In this document: positions 8,191-16,252 of the stretch, piece by piece
Layout: each line of letters opens with the position of its first letter
How positions within the stretch are numbered: position 1 is the first letter of the stretch
Source: Polyangium mundeleinium
Lineage (GTDB): Bacteria; Myxococcota_A; Polyangia; Polyangiales; Polyangiaceae
Assembly: GCF_028369105.1 (NCBI RefSeq)
Contig: NZ_JAQNDO010000001.1
Location: forward strand, 11,998,501 to 12,062,500
Length of the DNA: 64,000 nucleotides
Direction of reading: 5' to 3'
Made by a program: the position numbers and the translations under genes
Notes under the pieces: model-generated
Told to the model about the DNA's origin: nothing
Database searches by the model: none
What the model saw: only the letters and a program-made list of their open reading frames with translations

Positions 8191-9895
8191 ATGCCCCCCT
8201 CGACCCGTCCGCCCGAAGTCCGGAAACGCGCCCTCGCGCTCCTCGTCGCGGCGCTGCTCTCGTTCCTGGCGAAGCCGGCCGAGGCCGCGCAGATGCTCCA
8301 CCAGGACCTGGCCTCGCTCGCGTTCGAGAGCGAGGCCATCGTCCTCGCGCGGCGAGGGCCGGAGCAGCGGCGCGCGACCGGGGAGACCGTTATCGAGCAC
8401 CACGTCCTGGAGTCGTACACGGGCCCGCTTCGCCCGGGTGATCGCGTGGAGGTGTCGTACGACGGCCACGTCCTCGAACCGTCGTGGGGGTGGCCACGCC
8501 CCGCTCCGGGTGCGACCGCGGGTGTCGTCTCGGGACGAGGTGGTCCTCTTCCTCCAGCCTACCGACAGCGACGCGGCCGGCGCGCCGCCCTGGGAGCTGT
8601 CGGGCCTGCGCATCTTCCGGGACGGCCAGGCCTACCGCTTCGAGCAGCACATGAACCCCGGCCTCTCCGAGCCCGTCCCGCAGCGCGCGGATCCGTTCGA
8701 CATCATGGGGGATCCTCGCGCCGGCGCGCCGCTCGATCAGGACGGCCTGCGCCGCGCGATCGACGCCGCTGTCGCGCGGGCCCGAGCCGCCCGCGAGGCG
8801 ATCGCGGCGCGGGCCACCCCCGAGGGCCGGCGCAAGCTCGTGGAGCTCATCGGCCCGCCCGCGGACGACGACGACGCTCCCGTGCCCCTCGGCCACGTCT
8901 CCTCCTGGGACGATCGCATTGCGACGAAGGCCATTGAAGCGCTCGCGAGCACGGGGGATCTCGACGCGCTCCTCGACGGCGTCGCGCGCCGGGTCGGAGG
9001 CGTCTCCTTGCCCATGATCCCCGAAAGCGTGTCCGGTCCGAGCCTCCTCGCGGCCGCCGCTTCGCCCGCCGTGCCACTCCACCGCCGCCTCGCCGCCCTC
9101 ACGCTGCTGGAGATCGGCAGGTTCCCTCTGTCGAGCAAGCTCGATCCATCGCGCAAGCACGCGCCCCAGCTCGCCTCGCTCTACGACGATCCGGAGCCCG
9201 AGGTGCGCGCCGCCGCGCTCGACCTGCGCTTCAGCGCGCAGGAGCCGCCCCCGCCCGTCGCGGCGGCCCTCCTGGCCCGCTGGGGTCGCGAGACCGACGC
9301 GCACGTGCAGTGGAGCCTCCTGGAGAGCGCCGAGCATTTCGCCCTGCGCGAGAAGCTCCTCGGCAGCCACGACGTGATCGAGCCCATCGTATGGGCGAGG
9401 CGCCGCCGCCGCGTCGTCGACATCTTCCTGACGAGCACCCGTGAGCGCCGCCCTCACGTCTCCCGCGTCGTCATCACGGCGCGCGCCGGCGACCACGCCG
9501 CGGGCACGCTCGACCTGATGCCGGAGATGCTCTCGGGATCGATGAGCGGCCGCACCGAGATCGACCACGCGTTCCTCGCGTTCACGCCTCCGCTCGCCCC
9601 GGGCCATTATGCGCTCGACCTGCGCGTGGACATCGAGGACGACAAGAAGCAAAGCCTCTCCCGCCGCTTCACGCTGCCCGCCCTCCGCGTGGGCGGCGCG
9701 GGAGCGGCCACACCGCCGCCCGTGCCGCCGCGACGGTCGTGCGCGTGCGCGTCTCCGGGCTGCACGAGCGAGGCGGAGGAGGTCGAGGCGATTGTGCTGC
9801 TGTGCGTGGGTGTCGCCGTGGCGAGACGGCGGCGGGGGGCCGGGCGGCGCGACGACGGATCTACCGGCGGCGTGGCTCCGCGGGGCGGGCGGTAG
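8191..9895 (+). pseudogene. Secreted HEAT-like protein gene with an apparent frameshift near 8490
   Basis: Translation from ATG 8191 gives a signal peptide (KRALALLVAALLSFLAKPAEA) and continues sensibly to HVLEPSWGW. It then becomes Pro/Ala nonsense. In the +1 frame from the same place a convincing protein continues (VSSRDEVVLFLQPTDSDAAG) to 9895. Removing one G from the GGGGG run at about 8487-8491 joins both halves into a protein of about 567 aa. The middle part has helical pairs resembling HEAT repeats (DDRIATKAIEALASTGDLDA, LYDDPEPEVRAAALDLRFS). The end has Cys residues, a short hydrophobic stretch (AIVLLCVGVAV) and an Arg cluster (ARRRRGAGRR). This could be a true pseudogene, a phase-variable tract or a sequencing error. 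Confidence 0.65.
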
Positions 9896-9922
9896 CTCCG
9901 GGGCCAACATTTCTTGACGCAA

Positions 9923-9955
9923 TCAGGACGCGGGCCGCGCCGTGGACGCAGGCCC
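9923..9955. repeat. Left copy of 33-bp direct repeat (putative attL)
   Basis: This copy matches 15120-15152 at 30 of 33 positions, with a perfect 20-bp core GGCCGCGCCGTGGACGCAGG at 9933-9952. On the minus strand it reads as the last codons of the ten-TM protein gene further right (PASTARPAS then stop, against PASTARPVS then stop). It therefore looks like a displaced copy of that gene's 3' end. Confidence 0.75.
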
Positions 9956-9998
9956 GGCCGTGGCGCGGGTGCATGCGACCTCTTGAAAGCCCCGGCAG

Positions 9999-10508
9999 AT
10001 GAATTCGTCGCCGCGTAACAAGACGGTGGTCGCAGGCGAGAACACCGCGGCGAAGGAAAGGTCCGAGGCAGCAGCCGCCCCCGAATCGCTCGACGAGCTT
10101 TACCGTGAAGCACGCGCCGTCGCATCGGCCTATAGCCCCCCTGAAGCTGCTCGATACCCTGAAGAGGCAGTCACCGATACCAACAAAATCACGGCGATCG
10201 AGAACCTGCCCGACGCTATCGACGACCACGTGGGGACGGCCTGGGCCAATGACCTCCTCGGCGGCGAATTCGGCAAGCTCGCCCCGCAGGCCATCCAAGA
10301 TGGTGAACCCGTCACGGCGAACAAGGCGCTCGGGAACGCGAACCAGGCGCGCGCGGCAGCCTACGGCCCCGCCTACGAGAAGTATCTGTCGTTCAAGCAC
10401 GTGGTGCGCGAGGTGCACCGTCCGGCGTCGAGGAGTATAAGCGGATTCACCTGCGCGCGAGCGCCGGTGCGGAGTGAGGAAGCGGCATCTCCTTACGAGG
10501 AGGGCTAA
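9999..10508 (+). CDS. Hypothetical protein, first ORF of the putative island
   Basis: This 169-aa ORF begins MNSSPRNKTVV, 43 bp inside the left repeat. It is acidic and helical over residues ~25-135 (SLDELYREARAVASAYSPP, AWANDLLGGEFGKLAPQAIQ, YEKYLSFKHVVREVH). No family was recognised. The last ~30 residues look unnatural. Another frame from 10427 (VEEYKRIHLRASAGAE then stop at about 10481) reads as a better continuation of the helix, so a frameshift near 10415-10427 is possible. The ribosome site is weak. It is followed by a hairpin and then by the ATPase gene, so it may be a separate unit. Confidence that it is a gene at all is moderate. Confidence 0.45.
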   Translation: MNSSPRNKTVVAGENTAAKERSEAAAAPESLDELYREARAVASAYSPPEAARYPEEAVTDTNKITAIENLPDAIDDHVGTAWANDLLGGEFGKLAPQAIQDGEPVTANKALGNANQARAAAYGPAYEKYLSFKHVVREVHRPASRSISGFTCARAPVRSEEAASPYEEG

Positions 10509-10519
10509 CTTGCACAGGA

Positions 10520-10566
10520 GGGCGCCCCGGTTCTGCGAAGACCCCGGCGCCCCTTGCGTCAGTTTT
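10520..10566 (+). terminator. Possible hairpin terminator between the small ORF and the ATPase gene
   Basis: GGGCGCC at 10520-10526 can pair with GGCGCCC at 10546-10552. A short T-rich tail (TTTTG at 10563-10567) follows about ten bases later. The gap between stem and T tract makes it a weak candidate. Confidence 0.3.
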
Positions 10567-10625
10567 GTAGACTTCCAAGGGGGCTCCCGGCTAGGCTCGG
10601 CGCGGCCGGTGCATGACGACCGTGC

Positions 10626-11804
10626 ATGGCTCCATCGGAAAGTTCGTCCGTGACCCCCTTCGCACGCTACTTCAAGCTCAAGGATGCCGAGCGAACCGAC
10701 TTTCGGTTGAGCACGAAGCTGCCCGAGCACCTGCGGCTTTACGTCGATCTGGACGGATCCCTCCCAAAAGTCGAGCAGGCCCTCCGCGTCGAAACCCCCC
10801 TCCTCGTCGTAGAGGGGGATTTTGGAACGGGAAAGAGCCACCTCCTGCGTTACGTCGAGCACGTCCTCCTCGGCCCTGACAGCCCGCTGGTTCGTTTCGA
10901 ACCTGTCTACGTAGCGCTTTCCGGCTTTCATCGACGCTCGAACTTCCTGTCGGTCCACCAGCAGATCGCCCCGGAGTTCATCAAGAAAGCCACCGCAGCG
11001 ATGCAGGCGCCGGGAAAGGAGAGGGAAAAGCGGCTGGATGGGATCCACGGCATTACGGAGAACATGCGCCTCGCGTTACGGGATCTCGGACTCCCGGGCG
11101 TGGGGACAGCGCATCCCGGCGCCACGACCGCCAAGCAATGGCTGATGGCGAGCAGCAAGCTTTCGGGTCCCGCCATGGCCAAGGCGAAGTTCACATGCAC
11201 ACTCTTCGAGGAAGCAGGACCGACGCAAATCGTGGAGCTTTACAAGGCCATCAGTGACCTCCATCGGAGTGTCTTCGGCAAGAAGCTCCTGCTCCTCCTG
11301 GACGAGGCGGAGACTTTCAGCAACGTCGTGGATATCGACGCGCAAGCCAGCATCGGCAGTGGGATGCGCACCCTGTTCGACAGCGAGAATCAGAGCTTGG
11401 GTTTCTTCCTCGGCCTGAATACACCGCGGGTGCGCGGCGGCATCCATCCATTGCTCCGAAGTGACGTACAGAGTCGAATCGGAAACCGGCAGCTCCGCTT
11501 GAAGCCGCTCGGCACCGCGGAAGACCGCAGCCAGTTCATGGAGCGGCTTTGGCCCGGCTTGACGAGCGACGCCAACAGCCTGCCATTCCTGCTCGAACGA
11601 GCGGCCTTCGACCTTGTCGCGCATCGCCTGGAAGACCTCTACCGCAGGCTGGTCCGGGACGAAGAGCAGCTCTTCGCTACGTCGAGCCCCCGAGACCTCC
11701 TCCACGTGCTCTCGGACATCGGACTGAACGCCGTCGAGAAGGGCGTCGAACCTCCGATCCGGGCGGACATGATCCGGCGCTGGTACGCCATGACGAAGGG
11801 CTAG
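10626..11804 (+). CDS. AAA/ORC-like P-loop ATPase of an unrecognised two-gene system
   Basis: This 392-aa protein has a Walker A motif GDFGTGKSH (K70) and Walker B LLLLLDEAETF (D226, E227). Between them an Asn/Ser-containing loop region (VYVALSGFHRRSNF) follows a short extended N-terminus (TPFARYFKLKDAERTDF). The DEAE Walker B and the later GMRTLFDSENQSLGFFLGLN and RQLRLKPLG segments resemble STAND/ORC-like ATPases found in bacterial defence loci such as BREX-associated ATPases. I could not match it to a named family. ATG 10626 lacks a good ribosome site; GTG 10650 (before TPFARYF) with GGAAAG upstream is an alternative start. The stop codon lies one base before the next ATG, so the two genes form one tight operon. 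Codon use is less GC-biased than flanking genes. Confidence 0.75.
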   Translation: MAPSESSSVTPFARYFKLKDAERTDFRLSTKLPEHLRLYVDLDGSLPKVEQALRVETPLLVVEGDFGTGKSHLLRYVEHVLLGPDSPLVRFEPVYVALSGFHRRSNFLSVHQQIAPEFIKKATAAMQAPGKEREKRLDGIHGITENMRLALRDLGLPGVGTAHPGATTAKQWLMASSKLSGPAMAKAKFTCTLFEEAGPTQIVELYKAISDLHRSVFGKKLLLLLDEAETFSNVVDIDAQASIGSGMRTLFDSENQSLGFFLGLNTPRVRGGIHPLLRSDVQSRIGNRQLRLKPLGTAEDRSQFMERLWPGLTSDANSLPFLLERAAFDLVAHRLEDLYRRLVRDEEQLFATSSPRDLLHVLSDIGLNAVEKGVEPPIRADMIRRWYAMTKG

Positions 11805-11805
11805 C

Positions 11806-14800
11806 ATGCGTTTTTTGCGGCAAACGTCGCCCGATCAAATTCGACTGGGATGGCTGCGGCTCATTGCTGGCATCGTCGGCACGGAGCGCCTACCTCTCGA
11901 CTCCCTCCGGGCATCGATCCTGTCTCTCCAGGGCAACTTCGAGCCATGGATCGACGAAGCTGGCTTCTCCGTGTCCCCCCGAGGAAACGTACCACCCAGC
12001 CGTATCGATCGTCTCGCGGCGATGGGCGTCAACTTCGGTATCTATGACACGACGACCGAGACGCTCACGGAAATAGGCCATGTCCTGCGCGCGGTAGCTC
12101 CATGGTCGCCCGATGACGGCAATCCGCTCGTATGGCGAGGAGCCTCGCGCTGGATTGCCTTCTACATCGTCGTACAAGCTGCGGGTGACGTCGTCCTGCC
12201 ACTCCTTTCGGGGTGGCCCACAGAGGAACAAACCACAGCTGAGGTTGCGGAGAGGCTCTCGGAGGTGCTGGATACGCTCGCCCGAAAAGCCCGTGAGGAC
12301 CGGAGCGTCCTTCGGAAACAGGCAGAGGGCGCTTCGCCGCAACAGAAAAGTTTCAAGGCACATACGGTCCTTTACCCGTACGTGGAGCTTTTACGCGACC
12401 TTGGATACCTTGAGCGAACGACGGTGGTGGGGGGAGGGGCCGGGTACCGTTTGACCGAAGCAGGTTCGCGGCTACGAAGCGAGCGACAGCGCTTCGAGGG
12501 GGACACCGAGGCCCTGCTCCGAAGCGGGATTTCTCGCGTCTTTCTTCGGGGCGAGGGGGTCGAACTCTTGCGGCCTTCGACGGGTCGGGAATTCGCCAAT
12601 ACACTTGCGACGATTCCTAAGGAACTGACCGTCCTCCGCCGCGAGGAAGTCCTACTGGATGCGGCGGTTCTCCTAGCTCAAGCGAAGTTCCTCGACGAGG
12701 CGCCTGGGGCCTGGATCGATCGTCAGCGCGCGCATGCTCTCCTCAACGCTGCGGCGCATAGGGGCATCAGCATCGCCGTAAAACGAGGCGGCTCCGTGAA
12801 AGACCTCAATGTCGCATGGGAGAGCGCGGCGGTCCTGGCTGAGGAGCGCGGATGGGACGTCGATGTACCAGTGGACGAGCCCGTCGCGCACAAGGCGGAA
12901 TCCGCCGCTCCGACGCGGATAGACTCGACTGCAGAAGTTCTGGCGCCCATAGGCTCGACGAAAGAGGCTTCCTCGGAAACCGGAACGACCAATGAACGCG
13001 AGACGGAACCATCCGTGATTCCCACCGAACCTCCGAAGCAAGAAGTTTCGGATCCGGATGCCTTACTGCGCACCGCTGTCCCCGTTCATCAAAGGCTCTG
13101 GCTGCATTACGTCGACCAACTCCTCTCTCCCCCCCAGAGAGGTGCGCTCGATGTCGTACGCTGGGGTGGACTCGTCATGGCGATGGCGCGTCTCGACGGG
13201 CTGCTCATGGATCTCCCCGAGCACCGGCTAAGAGAGAAGCGTGCCCTGCGCCACGACGAAATCCTCCATCCCCAAGCGCAGAAGCCGAGTACAAATCCTT
13301 ATTGCCTTCATCCCCTCGCGCGCCTAGAGCCCATGCTGCGGGCCATCGAAGAGGATTGGGTCGTCCAGCGCATCCAGCAAACGTGGCTGGATGACGGTTC
13401 GCGTGATCCGCGCCCCGTGCTGGAAAGAGGACGAAGATATGCGGCGACCGTCGCGGACAAGCTACGAACCGATATCGATGCGTTTCTCGATCTGCCGCCT
13501 GAAAACACATCATTCTGGAAGCGGTGGGACACAGCACGCGAAGCCACGAGGAGCATCATCCATGACGCGATCGCGGCGGGGATCGGGAGCGCTCGAAGCT
13601 TACGCGAACGCCTGCACAGGGAATTGCGACGACAGCGGCCCCGAGACGCGGCGAGCGCCTTCCTGAACGTGCTCTTCGCGAAACCGTGGTCGGCTCGCTA
13701 TACCCAGCATCGGCGACTACCGCTCGACGTCGTGACGCAGCTCGAACTCGATAAGGCCAACGCCTCCGCATCGGATGACATCGAGATACGTATAGGCCCA
13801 ATTGCGTCCGAAGATGGTACGCATATCGTCGAGTTCATCCTTCAGACGCAAGCTCGCTCCAATTTCGAGGCTCGACAGATGGGGCGACAACGGGTGCATG
13901 CGCTCCTCAGCGAGCGCTTCGCACGTCGTGTGATGCCTGAGCCAGACGTAACGATAGATTTGCACGAGCGTGTGGCCTACGAGCACGTCGAGTCCATTGA
14001 GGCGCACTCGATGGAGCATGCCGACCGCGAGGAGCCCCTGGACGCCGATCGCAGCTTCCCCGGTCTTGCCCCCTACCGACGCGATTCCTCGGCCCCTGCG
14101 TTGCGGGCAAACCCATCGAGAGGCACGGAAACCTCGGTTCCGCGTCAGCGGATTCTGCGAGCCCGCCGTGAGATTCTGGACACGCGTCGCCCGGGATTGA
14201 ATGGTGAACAACGCACCATGCTCGCCTGGATGGCGATGGAGCGCCTAGTCGCCACAGGCTTGCAGAGTAAGGTCGAAACGATCCCGTGCCTGGCAGCGCC
14301 CGCGGCGCTCCTCCACCTTAAGGGTACGTTCACTCGGATCCTTCACGACGCGCGAGCGGGTCTCTGGCTTTCAGCGTGCATGGAGCCTCAGAACGAACCT
14401 TTGGCACGGCTCGTTGCGCAATGGTTACCCGATCTGTCCGAGGAACAACGAGCGGTGCTCGACCCGGAGGCCGTCCCATCCATGCGCCGAAAGAGGGTGA
14501 TGGACCGAATTCCTGCGCTGGGCGAGGAAAGCTCGTTGCGGTGGCTCTGGGAGCAACGCAGGACGCTCCTCGAGTTCAAAGATGTGCTCACCGTCTGGGC
14601 CCCCTTCGCGGCCGCCGGTTTGCACGATTATCTTGTCATTACAGGGGAAGAGAAGGACACCAAGCGCGAGAGTGTCGGGAACGGAACTAAGCTCGCTGAT
14701 TACTTCCGCCAGCTCTACGAGGACATCGCATCATTCTTCGCCCACGTCTATGAGACTCGCAACCGTGCAGCGCACGGCGGAGAGACGCTCGAAAGAGACC

Positions 14801-15006
14801 ATGCTGCCATAGAGTTGTATCAGCGCTTCATAGCCCTGACGGAGCCGGTCCTCGACGCAGCTGAGCGCTGGGTTGATCGTGGTCTCACGCTCGAACAAGT
14901 CTTCGGGCTCGCGCTCGACAAAGCTTCCGATCTGGCCGGACTCCCTCACAGCAAGCCTGGGCGGAAACTCGACCTTGGCCGCCTCGACGAGCTCCTAGCC
15001 TTCTGA
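11806..15006 (+). CDS. Large putative effector: winged-helix-like N-terminal region, C-terminal HEPN-like domain
   Basis: This 1066-aa protein is not recognised as a whole. Residues ~1-100 and 183-225 (HTVLYPYVELLRDLGYLERT, GYRLTEAGSRL) have the pattern of winged-helix domains. Residues ~350-425 are a Glu/Thr/Pro linker. Residues ~450-900 are mostly helical and Arg-rich (LRERLHRELRRQRPRDAASA). The C-terminal ~200 residues contain SFFAHVYETRNRAAHGG. R985-x4-H990 matches the Rx4-6H motif of HEPN ribonuclease domains, inside long helices before and after, as in Apea-like HEPN proteins. HEPN proteins commonly act as RNases in abortive-infection or toxin systems; that role is inferred here. It follows the ATPase gene by one base. 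Base composition differs from surrounding genes. Confidence 0.7.
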   Translation: MRFLRQTSPDQIRLGWLRLIAGIVGTERLPLDSLRASILSLQGNFEPWIDEAGFSVSPRGNVPPSRIDRLAAMGVNFGIYDTTTETLTEIGHVLRAVAPWSPDDGNPLVWRGASRWIAFYIVVQAAGDVVLPLLSGWPTEEQTTAEVAERLSEVLDTLARKAREDRSVLRKQAEGASPQQKSFKAHTVLYPYVELLRDLGYLERTTVVGGGAGYRLTEAGSRLRSERQRFEGDTEALLRSGISRVFLRGEGVELLRPSTGREFANTLATIPKELTVLRREEVLLDAAVLLAQAKFLDEAPGAWIDRQRAHALLNAAAHRGISIAVKRGGSVKDLNVAWESAAVLAEERGWDVDVPVDEPVAHKAESAAPTRIDSTAEVLAPIGSTKEASSETGTTNERETEPSVIPTEPPKQEVSDPDALLRTAVPVHQRLWLHYVDQLLSPPQRGALDVVRWGGLVMAMARLDGLLMDLPEHRLREKRALRHDEILHPQAQKPSTNPYCLHPLARLEPMLRAIEEDWVVQRIQQTWLDDGSRDPRPVLERGRRYAATVADKLRTDIDAFLDLPPENTSFWKRWDTAREATRSIIHDAIAAGIGSARSLRERLHRELRRQRPRDAASAFLNVLFAKPWSARYTQHRRLPLDVVTQLELDKANASASDDIEIRIGPIASEDGTHIVEFILQTQARSNFEARQMGRQRVHALLSERFARRVMPEPDVTIDLHERVAYEHVESIEAHSMEHADREEPLDADRSFPGLAPYRRDSSAPALRANPSRGTETSVPRQRILRARREILDTRRPGLNGEQRTMLAWMAMERLVATGLQSKVETIPCLAAPAALLHLKGTFTRILHDARAGLWLSACMEPQNEPLARLVAQWLPDLSEEQRAVLDPEAVPSMRRKRVMDRIPALGEESSLRWLWEQRRTLLEFKDVLTVWAPFAAAGLHDYLVITGEEKDTKRESVGNGTKLADYFRQLYEDIASFFAHVYETRNRAAHGGETLERDHAAIELYQRFIALTEPVLDAAERWVDRGLTLEQVFGLALDKASDLAGLPHSKPGRKLDLGRLDELLAF

Positions 15007-15013
15007 GTTAACT

Positions 15014-15110
15014 CCGCCTCCGCGCCCCACCGCAAACGCAATCCCCGGCGGCCAGCTCTCTTCGTCACGAGCCCTTGAAACTCCGCCGAGCTTCCCACGA
15101 GCGACGAGGG
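15014..15110 (-). pseudogene. Remnant of the 3' end of a STAS-domain kinase gene
   Basis: This minus-strand segment aligns with the last ~95 bp of the large kinase gene ending at 17677, including a 24-bp identity (15082-15105 against 17753-17776). It reads SLVGSSAEFQGLVTK in one frame and WPPGIAFAVG in another. The matching protein end is SLVGSSAELQGIVTK and AGIAFAMGARKRG, so the remnant is frameshifted. No upstream portion of a kinase is present. It sits between the effector gene and the right direct repeat, and so marks a rearrangement or insertion junction. Confidence 0.7.
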
Positions 15111-15119
15111 CGGATGGGA

Positions 15120-15152
15120 TCAGGACACAGGCCGCGCCGTGGACGCAGGTCC
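15120..15152. repeat. Right copy of 33-bp direct repeat (putative attR)
   Basis: This copy matches the left one (9923-9955) at 30 of 33 positions and shares the perfect 20-bp core at 15130-15149. It forms the final codons and stop of the minus-strand ten-TM protein gene, which it leaves intact. Confidence 0.75.
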
Positions 15153-16166
15153 TCCGCGCCGCCGCGCGCTCAACGTCGGCCACGCCAGCACCACGATCGC
15201 CGAAAGCACGAGCACAGCCCCCGCAACCTCACGCATCGGCGTGGCCTGGCCGAGCCCGAGGAGCGCGAGCGTCGCCGACGCGAGCACCCCGGCGAGCACG
15301 CTCGACGCGCGATTCACCGGCACGCAAAACGCATTCTCGCGCCCATCGAGCAGAATGAGCGCGCCGAAAACACCCGTGCCCTGCGAGAGCAAGCCAATGG
15401 CAATCGCCGGGAGCAGCGCGCCCGTCTCCCCGAGCGAGACGAATCCGGCCCGCAGCTCTCCGAGCACCGCGCCCTTTCCGATCACCGCGCCCACCACCAG
15501 CAAACACACCACCACCGGCGTCGCGACCATCTGCTCTTCGACGAAATATCGATACGTGTCGCGCGGGTCCTCCGATTTCGCCAGATGGCTCATGAAACGC
15601 AGCCGCACGAAATAACTGGCGAGGTACGCGGCGACGTCGACCGCGGCCATCACGGTCATGTCGTACCTCGCCCCATCGGCGAGCGTCACGGCGAGCGAGG
15701 CGAGGCTGAGCCCGAGCGCGATCCACGAGACCCACCGGACGCGGCGCCCGCTCCACGCGTCGACGAACGGCGCGAGGACGAGCACGCCGCCGCGCATGAG
15801 GAGCATCATGAGGACAATCGATACGCCGTCGAAGGTGTACGCGAGCGTGGTCGTCGCGATGATGACCGCCGTGGCCACGCCCGAAAGGAAGGTCCAGCGC
15901 GTGGGGACGGGGATCACGCGGCCGAACACGGTTCGATGCGTCGCGTACCGAAAGAGGCCACGCCACGAGAGGAAGACGAGCATGCCCACGAGCGAGGCGA
16001 GGGTGGTGACGGGCAAGAGCTCGAAGCCCGAGACGGCGCGCGTCATGCCGGGGATCCGGCCCTGCGAAGCGAGCTTGGTGAGCGCGCTGTAGGGCCAATA
16101 GCAGGCGAAATAGCCGAACGCGTAGAGCCAGATCCGGGTGTCGTGGGCGGGACGGGCGTCGGTCAC
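15120..16166 (-). CDS. Ten-TM integral membrane protein, DMT/EamA-like
   Basis: This 348-aa protein contains about ten hydrophobic segments, for example FELLPVTTLASLVGMLVFL, FLSGVATAVIIATTTLAYTF and AGAVLVLSAIVVLAWP. The arrangement of two halves of five segments resembles drug/metabolite transporter (EamA/DMT) proteins, but no diagnostic motif was recognised and the substrate is unknown. The C-terminus (RRRGGPASTARPVS) is encoded inside the right direct repeat of the putative island. The gene is divergent from the DASS transporter gene with 86 bp between starts. Confidence 0.6.
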   Translation of the reverse strand: MTDARPAHDTRIWLYAFGYFACYWPYSALTKLASQGRIPGMTRAVSGFELLPVTTLASLVGMLVFLSWRGLFRYATHRTVFGRVIPVPTRWTFLSGVATAVIIATTTLAYTFDGVSIVLMMLLMRGGVLVLAPFVDAWSGRRVRWVSWIALGLSLASLAVTLADGARYDMTVMAAVDVAAYLASYFVRLRFMSHLAKSEDPRDTYRYFVEEQMVATPVVVCLLVVGAVIGKGAVLGELRAGFVSLGETGALLPAIAIGLLSQGTGVFGALILLDGRENAFCVPVNRASSVLAGVLASATLALLGLGQATPMREVAGAVLVLSAIVVLAWPTLSARRRGGPASTARPVS

Positions 16167-16252
16167 AAGGGCGCGAGAATGCGCCGATTCTCACGCGGCG
16201 CAAAGGGCAACGCCGCGTGCGTCGAGGCCGGCCCTCGGGCTATAAGCAGGCC

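Larger units (their letters stand above)
9923..15152. mobile_element. Putative 5.2-kb genomic island bounded by direct repeats
   Basis: The block lies between two near-identical 33-bp direct repeats. The right one forms the 3' end of an intact membrane-protein gene, a classical arrangement for site-specific integration at a gene end. Genes inside use visibly more A/T at third codon positions than all neighbours (many Leu, Ile, Lys and Asn codons of mixed type). Contents are a small unknown ORF, an AAA-type ATPase gene, a 1066-aa HEPN-like protein gene and a kinase 3'-end remnant. No integrase, transposase or relaxase is present, so if mobile it would need help in trans or be a decayed element. 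Confidence 0.5.

Noticed and set aside
9923-9955. tRNA 3' end as island attachment site
   Set aside because: No T-loop consensus or cloverleaf is formed. The repeat instead matches the coding 3' end of a membrane-protein gene.
9861-11048. Minus-strand 395-codon frame across the start of the island
   Set aside because: It covers the antisense of the ATPase Walker A region and has no recognisable motifs.
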